64,000 bases of DNA from VAZQ01 sp963840535 (GTDB lineage: Bacteria > Pseudomonadota > Alphaproteobacteria > Rhizobiales > Xanthobacteraceae), in NCBI GenBank assembly GCA_963840535.1, contig CAWIZJ010000011.1:62001-126000 (forward strand). The letters run 5' to 3'. Below, one piece after another: positions 7,941 to 16,417 of the stretch. A program made the translations under genes and the position numbers. The notes under the pieces were generated by a model that saw nothing but the letters and a program-made list of their open reading frames with translations, ran no database searches and was not told where the DNA came from. Positions within the stretch are counted from its first letter, which is position 1, and each line of letters starts with the position of its first letter.

Positions 7941-8936
7941 CTACTTGTTGACGTCCTCGCGCACCAGAATCTCGAGCAATCGGCGGATGTCACGATGTTG
8001 CTGGGCCTGCGAATCGACCCAGTCGCGGATCATCTGCTGCTCCGTGCGCATGTGGTGGACCAGCCCCTGAATAGCTTCGGCGAGATTGGCCATGGCGGTC
8101 GTGGTCGCCCTGCTCGAGCCGCCCTCGGTGATGGTATCGCGCAGCCGCTCGATCGCCGTTTTCAAGTCGCCCGGGATCGGGCCGGTGGCAGGCAGGGCTC
8201 CCGCCGCCTCGCGCTCGCCGCCGAGATCGCGCACGGTGGTGGAGAGCCAATCCTCGAGATCGGTATAGAATCGGTTCTGGGCCTGGCTGGTCTGCAAATC
8301 GAGGAAGCCGAGCACCAGCGAGCCGGCCAGCCCGAACAGCGAGGACGAGAATGAGATTCCCATGCCGCTCAGCGGAGCAGCGAGACCCTCCTTGAGGGCG
8401 TCGAATATGGCGGCGGCATCGCCTCCGGGCTTGAGGGTATTGATCACGTTGCCGACCGAGCCGACCGTCTCGATCAGGCCCCAGAACGTTCCCAGCAGTC
8501 CGAGAAAGACCAGGAGGCCGGTCATGTAGCGTGACATGTCGCGGGCCTCGTCGAGCCGGGCCGCGATCGAATCGAGGATGCCGCGCATCATCTGCGAGGA
8601 CATCGCCATGCGGCCGATGCGATCGCGCAGCAGCACCGCCATTGGTGCCAGCAATACCGGCGGGCGCTCGATCGCGAGGCCTGGATCGGCGAGCCGAAAG
8701 CCGTTGACCCAGTTGACCTCCGGGAACAAGCGGATGACCTGACGGAACGCGAGCGCGATGCCGATGGCGAGCACGCCGAGGATGAGCGCATTGAGTCCCG
8801 GATTGGCGAGGAAGGCGGCCCAAATCTGGCGGTAGAGAACGACCACCACGAGAGCGCACAGGATCAGGAACACCAGCATCCGGACGAGAAAAATCCGGGG
8901 CGAGGAAAGCTTGAAAGGATCGATGTCTTGCGCCAT
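7941..8936 (-). CDS. MotA/TolQ/ExbB-type proton channel protein
   Basis: 331 residues. Two hydrophobic helices at about 18-66 are followed by a cytoplasmic stretch, then the paired helices characteristic of MotA/TolQ/ExbB proteins: YMTGLLVFLGLLGTFWGLIE (about 138-157) and MGISFSSSLFGLAGSLVLGF (about 195-215). The GTFWGLIETVG segment corresponds to the conserved GTVWGI-type motif that lines the proton path. A helical tail of about 100 residues follows. It is encoded immediately upstream of the MotB-like partner and is likely its membrane ring subunit. This pair recurs in Hyphomicrobiales outside flagellar loci; its function is not established to my knowledge. Confidence 0.85.
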   Translation of the reverse strand: MAQDIDPFKLSSPRIFLVRMLVFLILCALVVVVLYRQIWAAFLANPGLNALILGVLAIGIALAFRQVIRLFPEVNWVNGFRLADPGLAIERPPVLLAPMAVLLRDRIGRMAMSSQMMRGILDSIAARLDEARDMSRYMTGLLVFLGLLGTFWGLIETVGSVGNVINTLKPGGDAAAIFDALKEGLAAPLSGMGISFSSSLFGLAGSLVLGFLDLQTSQAQNRFYTDLEDWLSTTVRDLGGEREAAGALPATGPIPGDLKTAIERLRDTITEGGSSRATTTAMANLAEAIQGLVHHMRTEQQMIRDWVDSQAQQHRDIRRLLEILVREDVNK

Positions 8937-9117
8937 GGCGTCGGATCAGCGCCCCTCAATCAACTCACAATACGGCACCGGCGCGGCGGAAGGAAGAACC
9001 GGGCTTGCCGAGGGGGAAGGGCGGTGGTCGGACGCCGGATCCGAGATCCGGGCTGAACCGCCCAAAGGACGCTGCTGCCGAGGAAACCTGGCGCGCATTG
9101 CGGTCAACGCGCGTGCG

Positions 9118-9915
9118 CTAGGCCTTCCCTGCCTCGTTGACCGCCCGCAGCAGATCGCGGTGGATCGCTTCATTGCCCGCGACGATGCCGCCCAGCGTGA
9201 GCATGGCCTCGCCTCCCTCGAGATCGGTGACGAAGCCGCCGGCCTCGCGCACCAGGGCGATGCCCGCAGCCATGTCCCAGGGGGAGAGGCTGCGCTCCCA
9301 GTAGGCGTCGAGGCGGCCGGCTGCCACCCAGGCGAGATCGAGTGCGGCGGCGCCGAACCGACGCAAGCCCGCCACCTTCTCCTGCACCGCGGTGTGCTCG
9401 CCGCGGGAAAGCACGACGTCACCCCGCCCGGGATGCGGCAGCGCGCACGCGACCACCGAGTCGGCGAGCCGCTTGCGAGCCGCCACCCGCAGCCGCGTGT
9501 CGTTGAGGAACGCGCCCTTGCCGCGCTCGGCGGTGAACAGCTCGTCATTGGCGGGATTGTAGACCACCCCCGCCACGATGGTGCCATCGCGCTCGAGCCC
9601 GATCGAGATCGCGAAATGCGGGATGCCGTGCAGGAAGTTCAGCGTGCCGTCGAGCGGATCGACGATCCAGCGATGGGTCTGGTCGCTGCCCGCGCGCGCG
9701 CCGCCCTCCTCCCCGAGGAAGCCGTAGCCCGGCCGTGCGAGCTCGAGCTCCTCGCGAAGAATTTCCTCGGCGCGCCGATCCGCCGCGGTCACGAAGTTGG
9801 CCGGTCCCTTGAGCGAGACCTGCAGATGCTCGACCTCGCCGAAGTCGCGCTTGAGCATGCGGCCCGCCTTACGGGCGGCCTTGATCATCACGTTGAGGAG
9901 GGCGGAGCGGAGCAT
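9118..9915 (-). CDS. suhB: Inositol monophosphatase family protein (SuhB type)
   Basis: 265 residues from MLRSALLNVMIKAARKAGRM. All metal-binding motifs of the lithium-sensitive phosphatase family are present: GEEGG, DPLDGTLNFLHG (two metal-ligand aspartates) and SPWDMAAGIALVREAGG. The protein hydrolyses inositol-1-phosphate or a related sugar phosphate in the cytoplasm; in E. coli SuhB also acts in rRNA transcription. An ATG at 9972 gives a longer but less conserved N-terminus. The Sel1-repeat gene stops 22 bases upstream on the same strand. Confidence 0.9.
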   Translation of the reverse strand: MLRSALLNVMIKAARKAGRMLKRDFGEVEHLQVSLKGPANFVTAADRRAEEILREELELARPGYGFLGEEGGARAGSDQTHRWIVDPLDGTLNFLHGIPHFAISIGLERDGTIVAGVVYNPANDELFTAERGKGAFLNDTRLRVAARKRLADSVVACALPHPGRGDVVLSRGEHTAVQEKVAGLRRFGAAALDLAWVAAGRLDAYWERSLSPWDMAAGIALVREAGGFVTDLEGGEAMLTLGGIVAGNEAIHRDLLRAVNEAGKA

Positions 9916-9937
9916 CTGCCTGCACGAGCGGACGCCA

Positions 9938-11035
9938 TCAAGAGCGCGACTCGCGCGCTTCCTTGATCGCATCGAGCCAGGGCTTTGCCGCCTTCTCGGC
10001 GGCGGCGCGGGTTTCCGGCGACTGTTTATGTGCGAAGCTGTCGAGCGGGATGTCGCTCACGCCTCCTGCCTTTGCAACGATGTGCCACTTGACAGCCTCG
10101 ACCGGATCGGCGGCAACACCGCGCCCGATCGCCAGCACATTGGCAAGACGGTTCTGTGCGACGGCATTGCCCTTGCGCGCCGCCTTTTTCAATAGTTCGG
10201 CAGCGGCGTTTTCATCGCGGGTGACGCCGGCGCCGTTGTACAACGCAATGGCATATTCCACCTGCGCTTCGGTGTGGTCGGCGACCGATGCCATGGCCAG
10301 CAGCCGTGCCGCCTCGGCCAGGTCCTTCTGTACGCCGCGCCCTTCCTTGTAGAGCGTGGCGAGCGCGTACTGCGCCTCGGGACTTCCGGCCTGTGCGGCG
10401 CTGCGGAACAGCTCGGCGGCGCGCACGAAATCCTGCGGGAACATCTGGCCCTCGATATAGAGGAGGCCGAGATCGTAGGCAGCAGCGACGTGTCCGAGCT
10501 TGGCGGCAGCGGCGAGCAGCTTGGCGCCCTGCTCGCGATTGACCGCTCCGGTGCGTCCGGTGAGGTGAAGCATCGCAAGTGCGAACATGGCTTCGCGGTC
10601 GCCGCGATCGGCGGCAAGCCGGTACCATTCGGCGGCCTTCCTGTCGTCACGCTCGACGCCCAGGCCGTTGGCATAGAGCTCGCCCAGCAGGGTCATGGCC
10701 TTGACGTCGGTCTTCTCGTTGACCCGGCGGGTCGCGATCGCGAAGGCGGTCATGTACATGCCGCGTTGGAACGCGCCGTAGGCCAGATCGACCTCGCGCC
10801 GGGAGGTGGTCTGGGCAGGGGCCGCTGCGGCCGGGGGCTTCACGTTTGTCGCTGCCGGCTCGTGCTGCGGCGGCGAGGGCTTGCGCGGCGGTGGCTTTGC
10901 GGGAACAGCCTTGGGTGGAGCCTGCGGTGCCGGCGGAGTGAGTGGTCCCGGCGCTTGCCCGCTGGCAGCCGCGGGCAGGCAAACCGCCAGCGCAGCCGCC
11001 AGCAAGCCCGCTGTCGCATGTCGGCCCTTTCTCAT
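9938..11035 (-). CDS. Secreted Sel1-repeat (SLR/TPR-like) protein
   Basis: 365 residues. A cleavable signal peptide (about 1-26, ending PAAASGQA) is followed by a proline-rich linker to about residue 75. Then come at least six Sel1-like repeats of about 36 residues, each with the pattern A-x-x-x-L-G-x-L-Y-x-x-G-x-G-V (examples LLGELYANGLGVERD, ALATLYKEGRGVQKD). Sel1 proteins are solenoid scaffolds for protein interactions, often at the envelope. Its start codon overlaps the stop of the ThiE-like gene by ATGA (11032-11035), so the two are translationally coupled. Confidence 0.85.
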   Translation of the reverse strand: MRKGRHATAGLLAAALAVCLPAAASGQAPGPLTPPAPQAPPKAVPAKPPPRKPSPPQHEPAATNVKPPAAAAPAQTTSRREVDLAYGAFQRGMYMTAFAIATRRVNEKTDVKAMTLLGELYANGLGVERDDRKAAEWYRLAADRGDREAMFALAMLHLTGRTGAVNREQGAKLLAAAAKLGHVAAAYDLGLLYIEGQMFPQDFVRAAELFRSAAQAGSPEAQYALATLYKEGRGVQKDLAEAARLLAMASVADHTEAQVEYAIALYNGAGVTRDENAAAELLKKAARKGNAVAQNRLANVLAIGRGVAADPVEAVKWHIVAKAGGVSDIPLDSFAHKQSPETRAAAEKAAKPWLDAIKEARESRS

Positions 11036-11688
11036 GCCGCCGTCTCCGCGGCGGCCAGTCGCCGCGCGGCGTCGGCCATCGCCGAGGCGCAGCGGCGACC
11101 GTCGCCGAACACGCAATCGCCGACCGCGACGAAATCGGCGCCGGCGGTGGCGAGCGGCGCCACTTCGTCGAGCGCTGCGGCAAATCCGACACAAGGGATC
11201 TCGAACAGGTCGGCCCACCAGGCCACCCGTTTCGTCACCGCATCGAAAGCCGGCCGCCGACCGGCGGCATCGGGTTCCCCGAACATGACGTAGTCGGCGC
11301 CCGCTTCGCCGGCGAGCATGGCATCGTGCCGGGTGGGAAGCCCGCCACAGCCGGCGATGCGAGCCGGCTTGAGGGTCGCAAGCGCAGCTTCGAGCGCCGG
11401 CAATCCCTCGAGATGCGCGCCGTCCGCCCCCGCGCATACGGCAAGATCGGGATGCCCGGCGAGGAGCAGCGCCGCTCCCTTGTCCTGAACCGTGGGCGCC
11501 AGCCTCCGCGCGAGATCGATGCGGATGCTGTCGTCGGCCGGCGGCAGCCGCAGCAGGACGGCCGCCACGTCGGCGGCGGCGAGCAGCTCCGATAGCTGAT
11601 CCACCAGCCCGTCAGCGTGCTGCGGGGTTACGAGATAGAAGCGCGGCGCGGGGCGCCGCGGCTCGGGCGGGTACGCTCGGGACGCCAT
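11032..11688 (-). CDS. Thiamine-phosphate-synthase-like (ThiE/TenI fold) protein
   Basis: 218 residues in a TIM-barrel pattern resembling ThiE/TenI: FYLVTPQHADG at the start, GADGAHLEG in place of the family's ADGVHLGQ, and GADFVAVGDCVFGD where ThiE has GADYVAVGPIF. Two catalytic signatures look altered. The N-terminal QLR-x-K pyrimidine/phosphate motif reads LLRLP, and the ND dipeptide before the second strand reads AG. It may therefore be a divergent paralogue rather than a working thiamine phosphate synthase. No other thiamine gene is in the window. It overlaps the Sel1 gene by four bases. Confidence 0.7.
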   Translation of the reverse strand: MASRAYPPEPRRPAPRFYLVTPQHADGLVDQLSELLAAADVAAVLLRLPPADDSIRIDLARRLAPTVQDKGAALLLAGHPDLAVCAGADGAHLEGLPALEAALATLKPARIAGCGGLPTRHDAMLAGEAGADYVMFGEPDAAGRRPAFDAVTKRVAWWADLFEIPCVGFAAALDEVAPLATAGADFVAVGDCVFGDGRRCASAMADAARRLAAAETAA

Positions 11689-11790
11689 GGCATGCTCGAT
11701 TGCCCGCCCAATCGGGCGGAAATTGGGGCGTTTGTAAACTCTCGACCCTACGAGACGGTAAAGAGCTCGCGGGCCTCCACGGCTCGATTC

Positions 11791-12786
11791 TCATTGCGAT
11801 CCCGCCAGCCCCAATTGCCGCACCAGCGCACCCCACTTCTCGGTCTCCGCCTTGATGTAGTCCCGAATGCCCTCGACCGAAGCCGTCTCGTGGGGGATAA
11901 GCCCGATATTCAAGACCTTCTGCTGCATCTCGGGCGCGGCCATGATGCGCTTCATCTCGTCGTGCAGCCGGTCCACGATCTCGCGCGGCGTGCCGTTGCG
12001 GGCAAAGAGCAGGTGCCACGAGACCGCTTCCAGGTCGGGCAGCGCCGCCGCTTCCGCGATCGGCACGACGTCGGGGAGCGAGGGAAAGCGCGTGGTCGAC
12101 GTGACGGCGAGCGCGCGCAGCTTGCCGTCCTTGATGAGCGGCAGCGACACCCCGGCCTCGGCGATCGCCGCCGCCACGTGCCCGGCGGCGACGTCGGCAA
12201 TGGATTGCGGACTGTTGCGGTAGGGAACATGGGCGATGTCGATCCCGAATTTCTGCTTCAGCAGCTCCATGGTGAGGTGCGGTGCGCCGCCGATCCCGGA
12301 GGAGCTGTAGCTCAGCTGTCCCGGTCGCTCCCGGGCATACCTGACGAAGTCGCCGACGGTCGCGACCGGCAGCGACGGATTGACGATGAATACGAACGGC
12401 GACTTCACGTAGTGCGCGATCGGTACGAAGTCCGTCAGCGGGGTGAACGGCCGCTGCTTGAACAGCGTCGGTCTGATGGCCATGATCGCGCTCGTTGCCA
12501 CCGCGAGCGTGTAACCGTCGGGCGCTCCCTTGGCGATGGTCTCGCCGGCGACGACGCCGGCGCCGCCCGGCTTGTTTTCGATGACGACGGGTTGGCCGAG
12601 TTTTTGCGACAGCTTCTCGCCGTACAAGCGCACGAGGGTGTCCATCCCGGTGCCTGCCGCCAATGAAACGACGATGGTGACGGGACGGCTCGGATAGTTC
12701 TGCGCCTGGGCGGAGACGTGTGTGCCGAGCACGATCATCGCCAATGCGGGCGCGATCATGAGTGCGCGCGTCGAGAGCCGCGACAT
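11791..12786 (-). CDS. Tripartite tricarboxylate transporter binding protein (TctC/Bug family)
   Basis: 331 residues with a signal peptide (MSRLSTRALMIAPALAMIVLG, cleavage near AQA). The mature protein starts NYPSRPVTIVVSLAAGTGMD, the classic Bug/TctC opening, then has VIENKPGGAG, the loop that closes on a carboxylate ligand. It binds an organic acid in the periplasm and hands it to TctAB, but no TctA or TctB gene is nearby, as is common for this expanded family. The extradiol dioxygenase gene ends 50 bases upstream in the same direction, hinting at uptake of an aromatic acid. The ligand is not predictable. Confidence 0.9.
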   Translation of the reverse strand: MSRLSTRALMIAPALAMIVLGTHVSAQAQNYPSRPVTIVVSLAAGTGMDTLVRLYGEKLSQKLGQPVVIENKPGGAGVVAGETIAKGAPDGYTLAVATSAIMAIRPTLFKQRPFTPLTDFVPIAHYVKSPFVFIVNPSLPVATVGDFVRYARERPGQLSYSSSGIGGAPHLTMELLKQKFGIDIAHVPYRNSPQSIADVAAGHVAAAIAEAGVSLPLIKDGKLRALAVTSTTRFPSLPDVVPIAEAAALPDLEAVSWHLLFARNGTPREIVDRLHDEMKRIMAAPEMQQKVLNIGLIPHETASVEGIRDYIKAETEKWGALVRQLGLAGSQ

Positions 12787-12836
12787 TGCTTCCTCCTCCG
12801 GTCCGCCGCTGCGGCGGACATCCCGCCTCCTCGCGC

Positions 12837-13820
12837 TCAGCGCGCGTACATGGCCTCGGGGCTGCGCCGTGCCGGCTCTCCGGGGACGACGCCCGTGAAT
12901 GCGCTTGCCTCCTGCAGCCAGGTCGCCGGTGGCTGCGTCCCCCAGCGTCCGATGGCGAGGTCGGATGGCTGCCAGCGGATCGGCGCGTCCTCCATGTCGA
13001 TGGTCTGATAGTGGTTGGTGAACAGCTCGACGCGGTGGCCGTCGGGATCGCGCAGATAGACGAAGCGGGCATAGCCCGGACCGAAGTGGCGACCCGGTCC
13101 CCATTCCACGCTCGTCCCGAAGCCGTTGCGGCCGAGCAGGTCGCAGATGTACATGAGATGGTGGACTTCGGGGATGGTGTACGCGGCGTGGTGCAGGCGC
13201 GGACCGGCATTGTCGATGAACACGATGTCGTGCGGATTTCCCTTGCGCTGCAGGAACACGGCGCGCAGATCGTCGCGGCCCTCGTGCACGATGTACTCGG
13301 ACAGGCGAAAGCCCATCGCCATGTAGAACTCGCAGGCTTTGCTTACCTCGGGAGTGAGCACCTGGAAATGGTCGAGCCGCTGCGGGCAGGCGCCGTGGAA
13401 CGCCTCGAAGTGCATGATGCGCCGCGGCTTGGTCTGCATGGTGGCGCAAAGCTCGAGCGGGGTACCCACGGCGTCCGCGGTGTGGAGGGTGCGGTCCTGG
13501 AACGGCACCTCCACCCATCTCGTCGGCATGCCGCACGACGCGAAATGCGATTGCGCGAGATCGAGATCCTCCTCGGTGAGCACGCGCATTCCGACCCGCT
13601 CGCAGGCGGGTGCATCGCCGGACTTCAGCACCAGGCTGTGGTGGCAGCCCTCTTCCAGGCCGCGCAGGTAGAGCGTGCTCGCGTCCTCGTCGCTCACCAC
13701 CAGGCCGAGGGTGTCGACATAGAAGGCGCTGCTCCTTTTCAGGTCGCGTACTCTGAGCACGGCGTGACTGGCACGCGTGATGGCGAAGCGGGGTCGGAAA
13801 ACCGGGCTGGGTATGGGCAT
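12837..13820 (-). CDS. Class I extradiol ring-cleavage dioxygenase (two VOC domains)
   Basis: 327 residues from MPIPSPVFRPRFAITRASH. Two vicinal-oxygen-chelate modules are present, and the C-terminal one holds the iron site: His151 (LDHFQVLTPEV), His210/211 (GPRLHHAAYTI) and Glu265 (RVELFTNHY). This 2-His-1-carboxylate set is that of catechol or homoprotocatechuate 2,3-dioxygenases. The DHFQ-TPEV and HRVELFT context resembles 3,4-dihydroxyphenylacetate 2,3-dioxygenase, so cleavage of a substituted catechol is likely. The TctC gene follows on the same strand. An ATG at 13874 would add 18 unconserved residues. Confidence 0.85.
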   Translation of the reverse strand: MPIPSPVFRPRFAITRASHAVLRVRDLKRSSAFYVDTLGLVVSDEDASTLYLRGLEEGCHHSLVLKSGDAPACERVGMRVLTEEDLDLAQSHFASCGMPTRWVEVPFQDRTLHTADAVGTPLELCATMQTKPRRIMHFEAFHGACPQRLDHFQVLTPEVSKACEFYMAMGFRLSEYIVHEGRDDLRAVFLQRKGNPHDIVFIDNAGPRLHHAAYTIPEVHHLMYICDLLGRNGFGTSVEWGPGRHFGPGYARFVYLRDPDGHRVELFTNHYQTIDMEDAPIRWQPSDLAIGRWGTQPPATWLQEASAFTGVVPGEPARRSPEAMYAR

Positions 13821-14010
13821 GTGGGTCCCTCTGGCAAGGCCGCCGACATTCCCACGAGGCACGATGCACGGCAATCCGGGAAGGGGTGCTCGCCGGGCGG
13901 CGCCTCAGCGTTCCCCCCGCAAGCGGCCGCAAGCGGGGGAGGGAGCCGGCAGTGCGTGCGCCGGGCGCGCCCACGAGGGTGGATCAACAATCCGCGCTAC
14001 TTGGGATTAC

Positions 14011-14036
14011 CTGCCGGAAACGTCTCTGGCCGGCAG
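14011..14036 (-). terminator. Hairpin downstream of fba (possible terminator)
   Basis: CTGCCGG (14011-14017) is complementary to CCGGCAG (14030-14036), with a 12-base loop, about 35 bases after the fba stop. No T-run follows, so it could be a Rho-type or weak terminator. The interval 13821-14071 shows nothing else. Confidence 0.35.
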
Positions 14037-14071
14037 ATAGCGACTTAGGGCGTAGACGGCTTGTCGGCTGC

Positions 14072-15097
14072 TCAGGCCGCCTTCCTCTCGAGGTCCTGCC
14101 GCCACTGGCCGAGCGCGGCGAGGCCGTTCATCATGGCGCGGTGAGCGAAGGCGCGCTGCGCCGCTGCGACATTCTCGTTCTTGCCCGACCACGCCTTCTG
14201 TGGCGCTGCCTGCAGCGCGCGGCCGTAGCTGAAGGTGAGCTTCCAGGGGCAGCCGCCGATCCGGTTGATGGCGTCGAGATGAGCGGTCGCCTCCTCGTCG
14301 GACTGGCCGCCGGAGAGGAAGGCGATGCCGGGCACGGCCGCGGGCACGCAAGCCTTGAGCAGCTTGACGGTCTTCTCCGCCACCTCCTCGACACCGGCGC
14401 GGGTCTTCGCCTTCTTCCCCGCGATCACCATGTTGGGTTTGAGCACCATGCCTTCGAGCTTGACGTTCGCGTAGTAGAGCTGCTGGAAGGTCTCCTTGAG
14501 CAGCCATTCCGTCACCATGGCGCAGGCGTCGATGTCGTGGCCGCCGTCCATCAGCACTTCGGGCTCGACGATCGGCACGATGCCTTCGTCCTGGCACAGC
14601 GCGGCGTAACGCGCGAGCGCGTGCGCGTTGGCGTTGAGGCAGTTGTAGCTCGGGATGCGCTCGCCGATGTCGATGACGGCGCGCCACTTGGCGAACCTGG
14701 CGCCGAGGCCGCGATACTCCACCAGCCGCTCGCGCAGGCCGTCGAGGCCCTCGGTGATCAGCTCGCCGGGTGCGAACGGCAGCGGCTTGGTGCCCTTGTC
14801 GACCTTGATGCCGGGGAGCGCACCCGTCTTTTCGATCACGCGGACCAGCGGCGTGCCGTCCTTGGCGTTCTGGCGGATGGTCTCGTCGTAGAGGATGACG
14901 CCCGAAATGTATTTCGACATCCCCTCGGTCGAGCGGAACAGGAGCTCGCGATAGTCGCGGCGGTGATCCGCTGTCGATTCCACCCCGATCGCGTCGAACC
15001 GCTTCTTGATGGTGCCCGAGGACTCGTCGGCGGCGAGAATGCCGCGGCCGGGCGCCACCATGGCCTCGGCAACCTTGTTGAGCTCAGCGAGGTTCAT
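14072..15097 (-). CDS. fba: Fructose-bisphosphate aldolase, class I
   Basis: 341 residues beginning MNLAELNKVAEAMVAPGRGI, which gives a GGAGG ribosome site just upstream. It is the animal-type class I aldolase: ILAADESSGTIKKRF near the N-terminus and the Schiff-base lysine at about K220 in LEGMVLKPNM. It cleaves fructose 1,6-bisphosphate to two triose phosphates in glycolysis, gluconeogenesis and the Calvin cycle, without metal. It is the last of a minus-strand run tkt-gap-pgk-fba, the usual central-carbon cluster. No regulator of the cluster is visible. Confidence 0.95.
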   Translation of the reverse strand: MNLAELNKVAEAMVAPGRGILAADESSGTIKKRFDAIGVESTADHRRDYRELLFRSTEGMSKYISGVILYDETIRQNAKDGTPLVRVIEKTGALPGIKVDKGTKPLPFAPGELITEGLDGLRERLVEYRGLGARFAKWRAVIDIGERIPSYNCLNANAHALARYAALCQDEGIVPIVEPEVLMDGGHDIDACAMVTEWLLKETFQQLYYANVKLEGMVLKPNMVIAGKKAKTRAGVEEVAEKTVKLLKACVPAAVPGIAFLSGGQSDEEATAHLDAINRIGGCPWKLTFSYGRALQAAPQKAWSGKNENVAAAQRAFAHRAMMNGLAALGQWRQDLERKAA

Positions 15098-15211
15098 CGC
15101 AGCCTCCTCTGTCGGTTCTTCGCTCTGACCTGCGATTTTGCCGCCTCCGCCCGCCGATGGCAAAGGTGGGACGACGTCACTCCCGATATTCGTTTTCACA
15201 ATCCGGCCGCG

Positions 15212-16405
15212 TCACTCGGCGCGCAGGACCTCCACTCCCGGCAGCGCCTTGCCCTCCAGCCATTCCAGGAAGGCCCCGCCGGCCGTCGAGACGTAGGTGA
15301 AGCGGTCGGCGGCGCCTGCCCGGTTGAGGGCGGACACCGTGTCGCCGCCACCCGCGACTGCAATAAGCTTTCCCGCGGCGGTGAGTTCCGCCGCCGCTTC
15401 CGCGACCTCGACGGTGCCGGTGTCGAACGGCTCGACCTCGAAGGCGCCGAACGGGCCGTTCCAGACCAGGGTTTTCACGCGAGCGAGCACGGAGCAGACA
15501 CGCTCGATGCTGCGCGGGCCGATATCGAGGATCATCTCCGCGCTCCCCACGCCGTCCACCGCGACCACGCGCGTGGGTGCGTTGGGCTCGAGCTTCTCGG
15601 CTGCCACCGCGTCGACCGGGAGCACGATCTCGCGCCCGTTGGCCTTGCCGGAGCCCATGATCTCGCGCGCGGTGGACAGAAGGTCGGGCTCGTGCAGCGA
15701 CTTGCCGACGCCGTGTCCGAGGGCGGCGAGAAAGGTATTGGCCATGCCGCCGCCGATGACCAGAACGTCCACCTTCGAAAGCAGGTTGCCCAGGAGCTCG
15801 AGCTTGGTCGACACCTTGGCGCCGCCGACGATGGCGGCGAGCGGCCGCTTCGGAGCCTCCAGGACCTTGGCGAGCGCATCGAGCTCGTCTTGCATGGTGC
15901 GGCCGGCATAGCTTGGCAGCTTGCGCGCCAAGCCCTCGACCGAGGCATGGGCGCGGTGCGCCACCGAGAACGCGTCGTTGACGAAAATATCCCCGAGCGC
16001 GGCGAGCCGCGCAGCGAAATCGGGGTCGTTGTTCTCCTCGCCGCGGTGAAACCGGAGGTTCTCCAGGCACAGGATGTCGCCGGGGCGCATGGCGGCGACC
16101 GCCGACTGCGCCTCGTCGCCGACGCAGTCGGCGGCGAATGCGACCGGTCGCCCCAGCGCCGCGGCGATCGCCGGGACGAGCGGTTCGAGCGACTGCGTCG
16201 CATCGAACCCTTGCGGGCGTCCGAAATGGGAGAGGAGGATCACCTTGCCGCCCTTGTCGGCAATCTCCGCAAGTGTAGGAGCCACGCGCTCGATGCGGGT
16301 CAAGTCGGACACCCGGCCGTTCTCGACCGGCACGTTGAGATCGACGCGCACGAGCACGCGCTTGCCGCTCACATCGACCCGATCGATGGTGCGGAAGGAG
16401 CTCAT
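15212..16405 (-). CDS. pgk: Phosphoglycerate kinase
   Basis: 397 residues, full length. Diagnostic motifs are RVDLNVP near the N-terminus, LLSHFGRP, VNDAFSVAHRAHAS, AIVGGAKVSTKL (hinge), WNGPFGAFE and the nucleotide loop VAGGGDTVSAL. It catalyses reversible transfer of phosphate from 1,3-bisphosphoglycerate to ADP in the cytoplasm. It lies 12 bases from the gap stop, so gap and pgk are very probably cotranscribed. No indels were found here, in contrast to the neighbouring tkt. Confidence 0.97.
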   Translation of the reverse strand: MSSFRTIDRVDVSGKRVLVRVDLNVPVENGRVSDLTRIERVAPTLAEIADKGGKVILLSHFGRPQGFDATQSLEPLVPAIAAALGRPVAFAADCVGDEAQSAVAAMRPGDILCLENLRFHRGEENNDPDFAARLAALGDIFVNDAFSVAHRAHASVEGLARKLPSYAGRTMQDELDALAKVLEAPKRPLAAIVGGAKVSTKLELLGNLLSKVDVLVIGGGMANTFLAALGHGVGKSLHEPDLLSTAREIMGSGKANGREIVLPVDAVAAEKLEPNAPTRVVAVDGVGSAEMILDIGPRSIERVCSVLARVKTLVWNGPFGAFEVEPFDTGTVEVAEAAAELTAAGKLIAVAGGGDTVSALNRAGAADRFTYVSTAGGAFLEWLEGKALPGVEVLRAE

Positions 16406-16417
16406 CGCCTCAGCGGG

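Noticed and set aside
6893..8936. Zorya anti-phage system (ZorA/ZorB are MotA/MotB-like).
   Set aside because: No ZorC, ZorD or ZorE gene is adjacent; neighbours are housekeeping, and the channel protein lacks the very long ZorA tail.
11600..11790. Thiamine (TPP) riboswitch upstream of the ThiE-like gene.
   Set aside because: No THI-box core sequence (CUGAGA...ACCUGA) was found on the minus strand.
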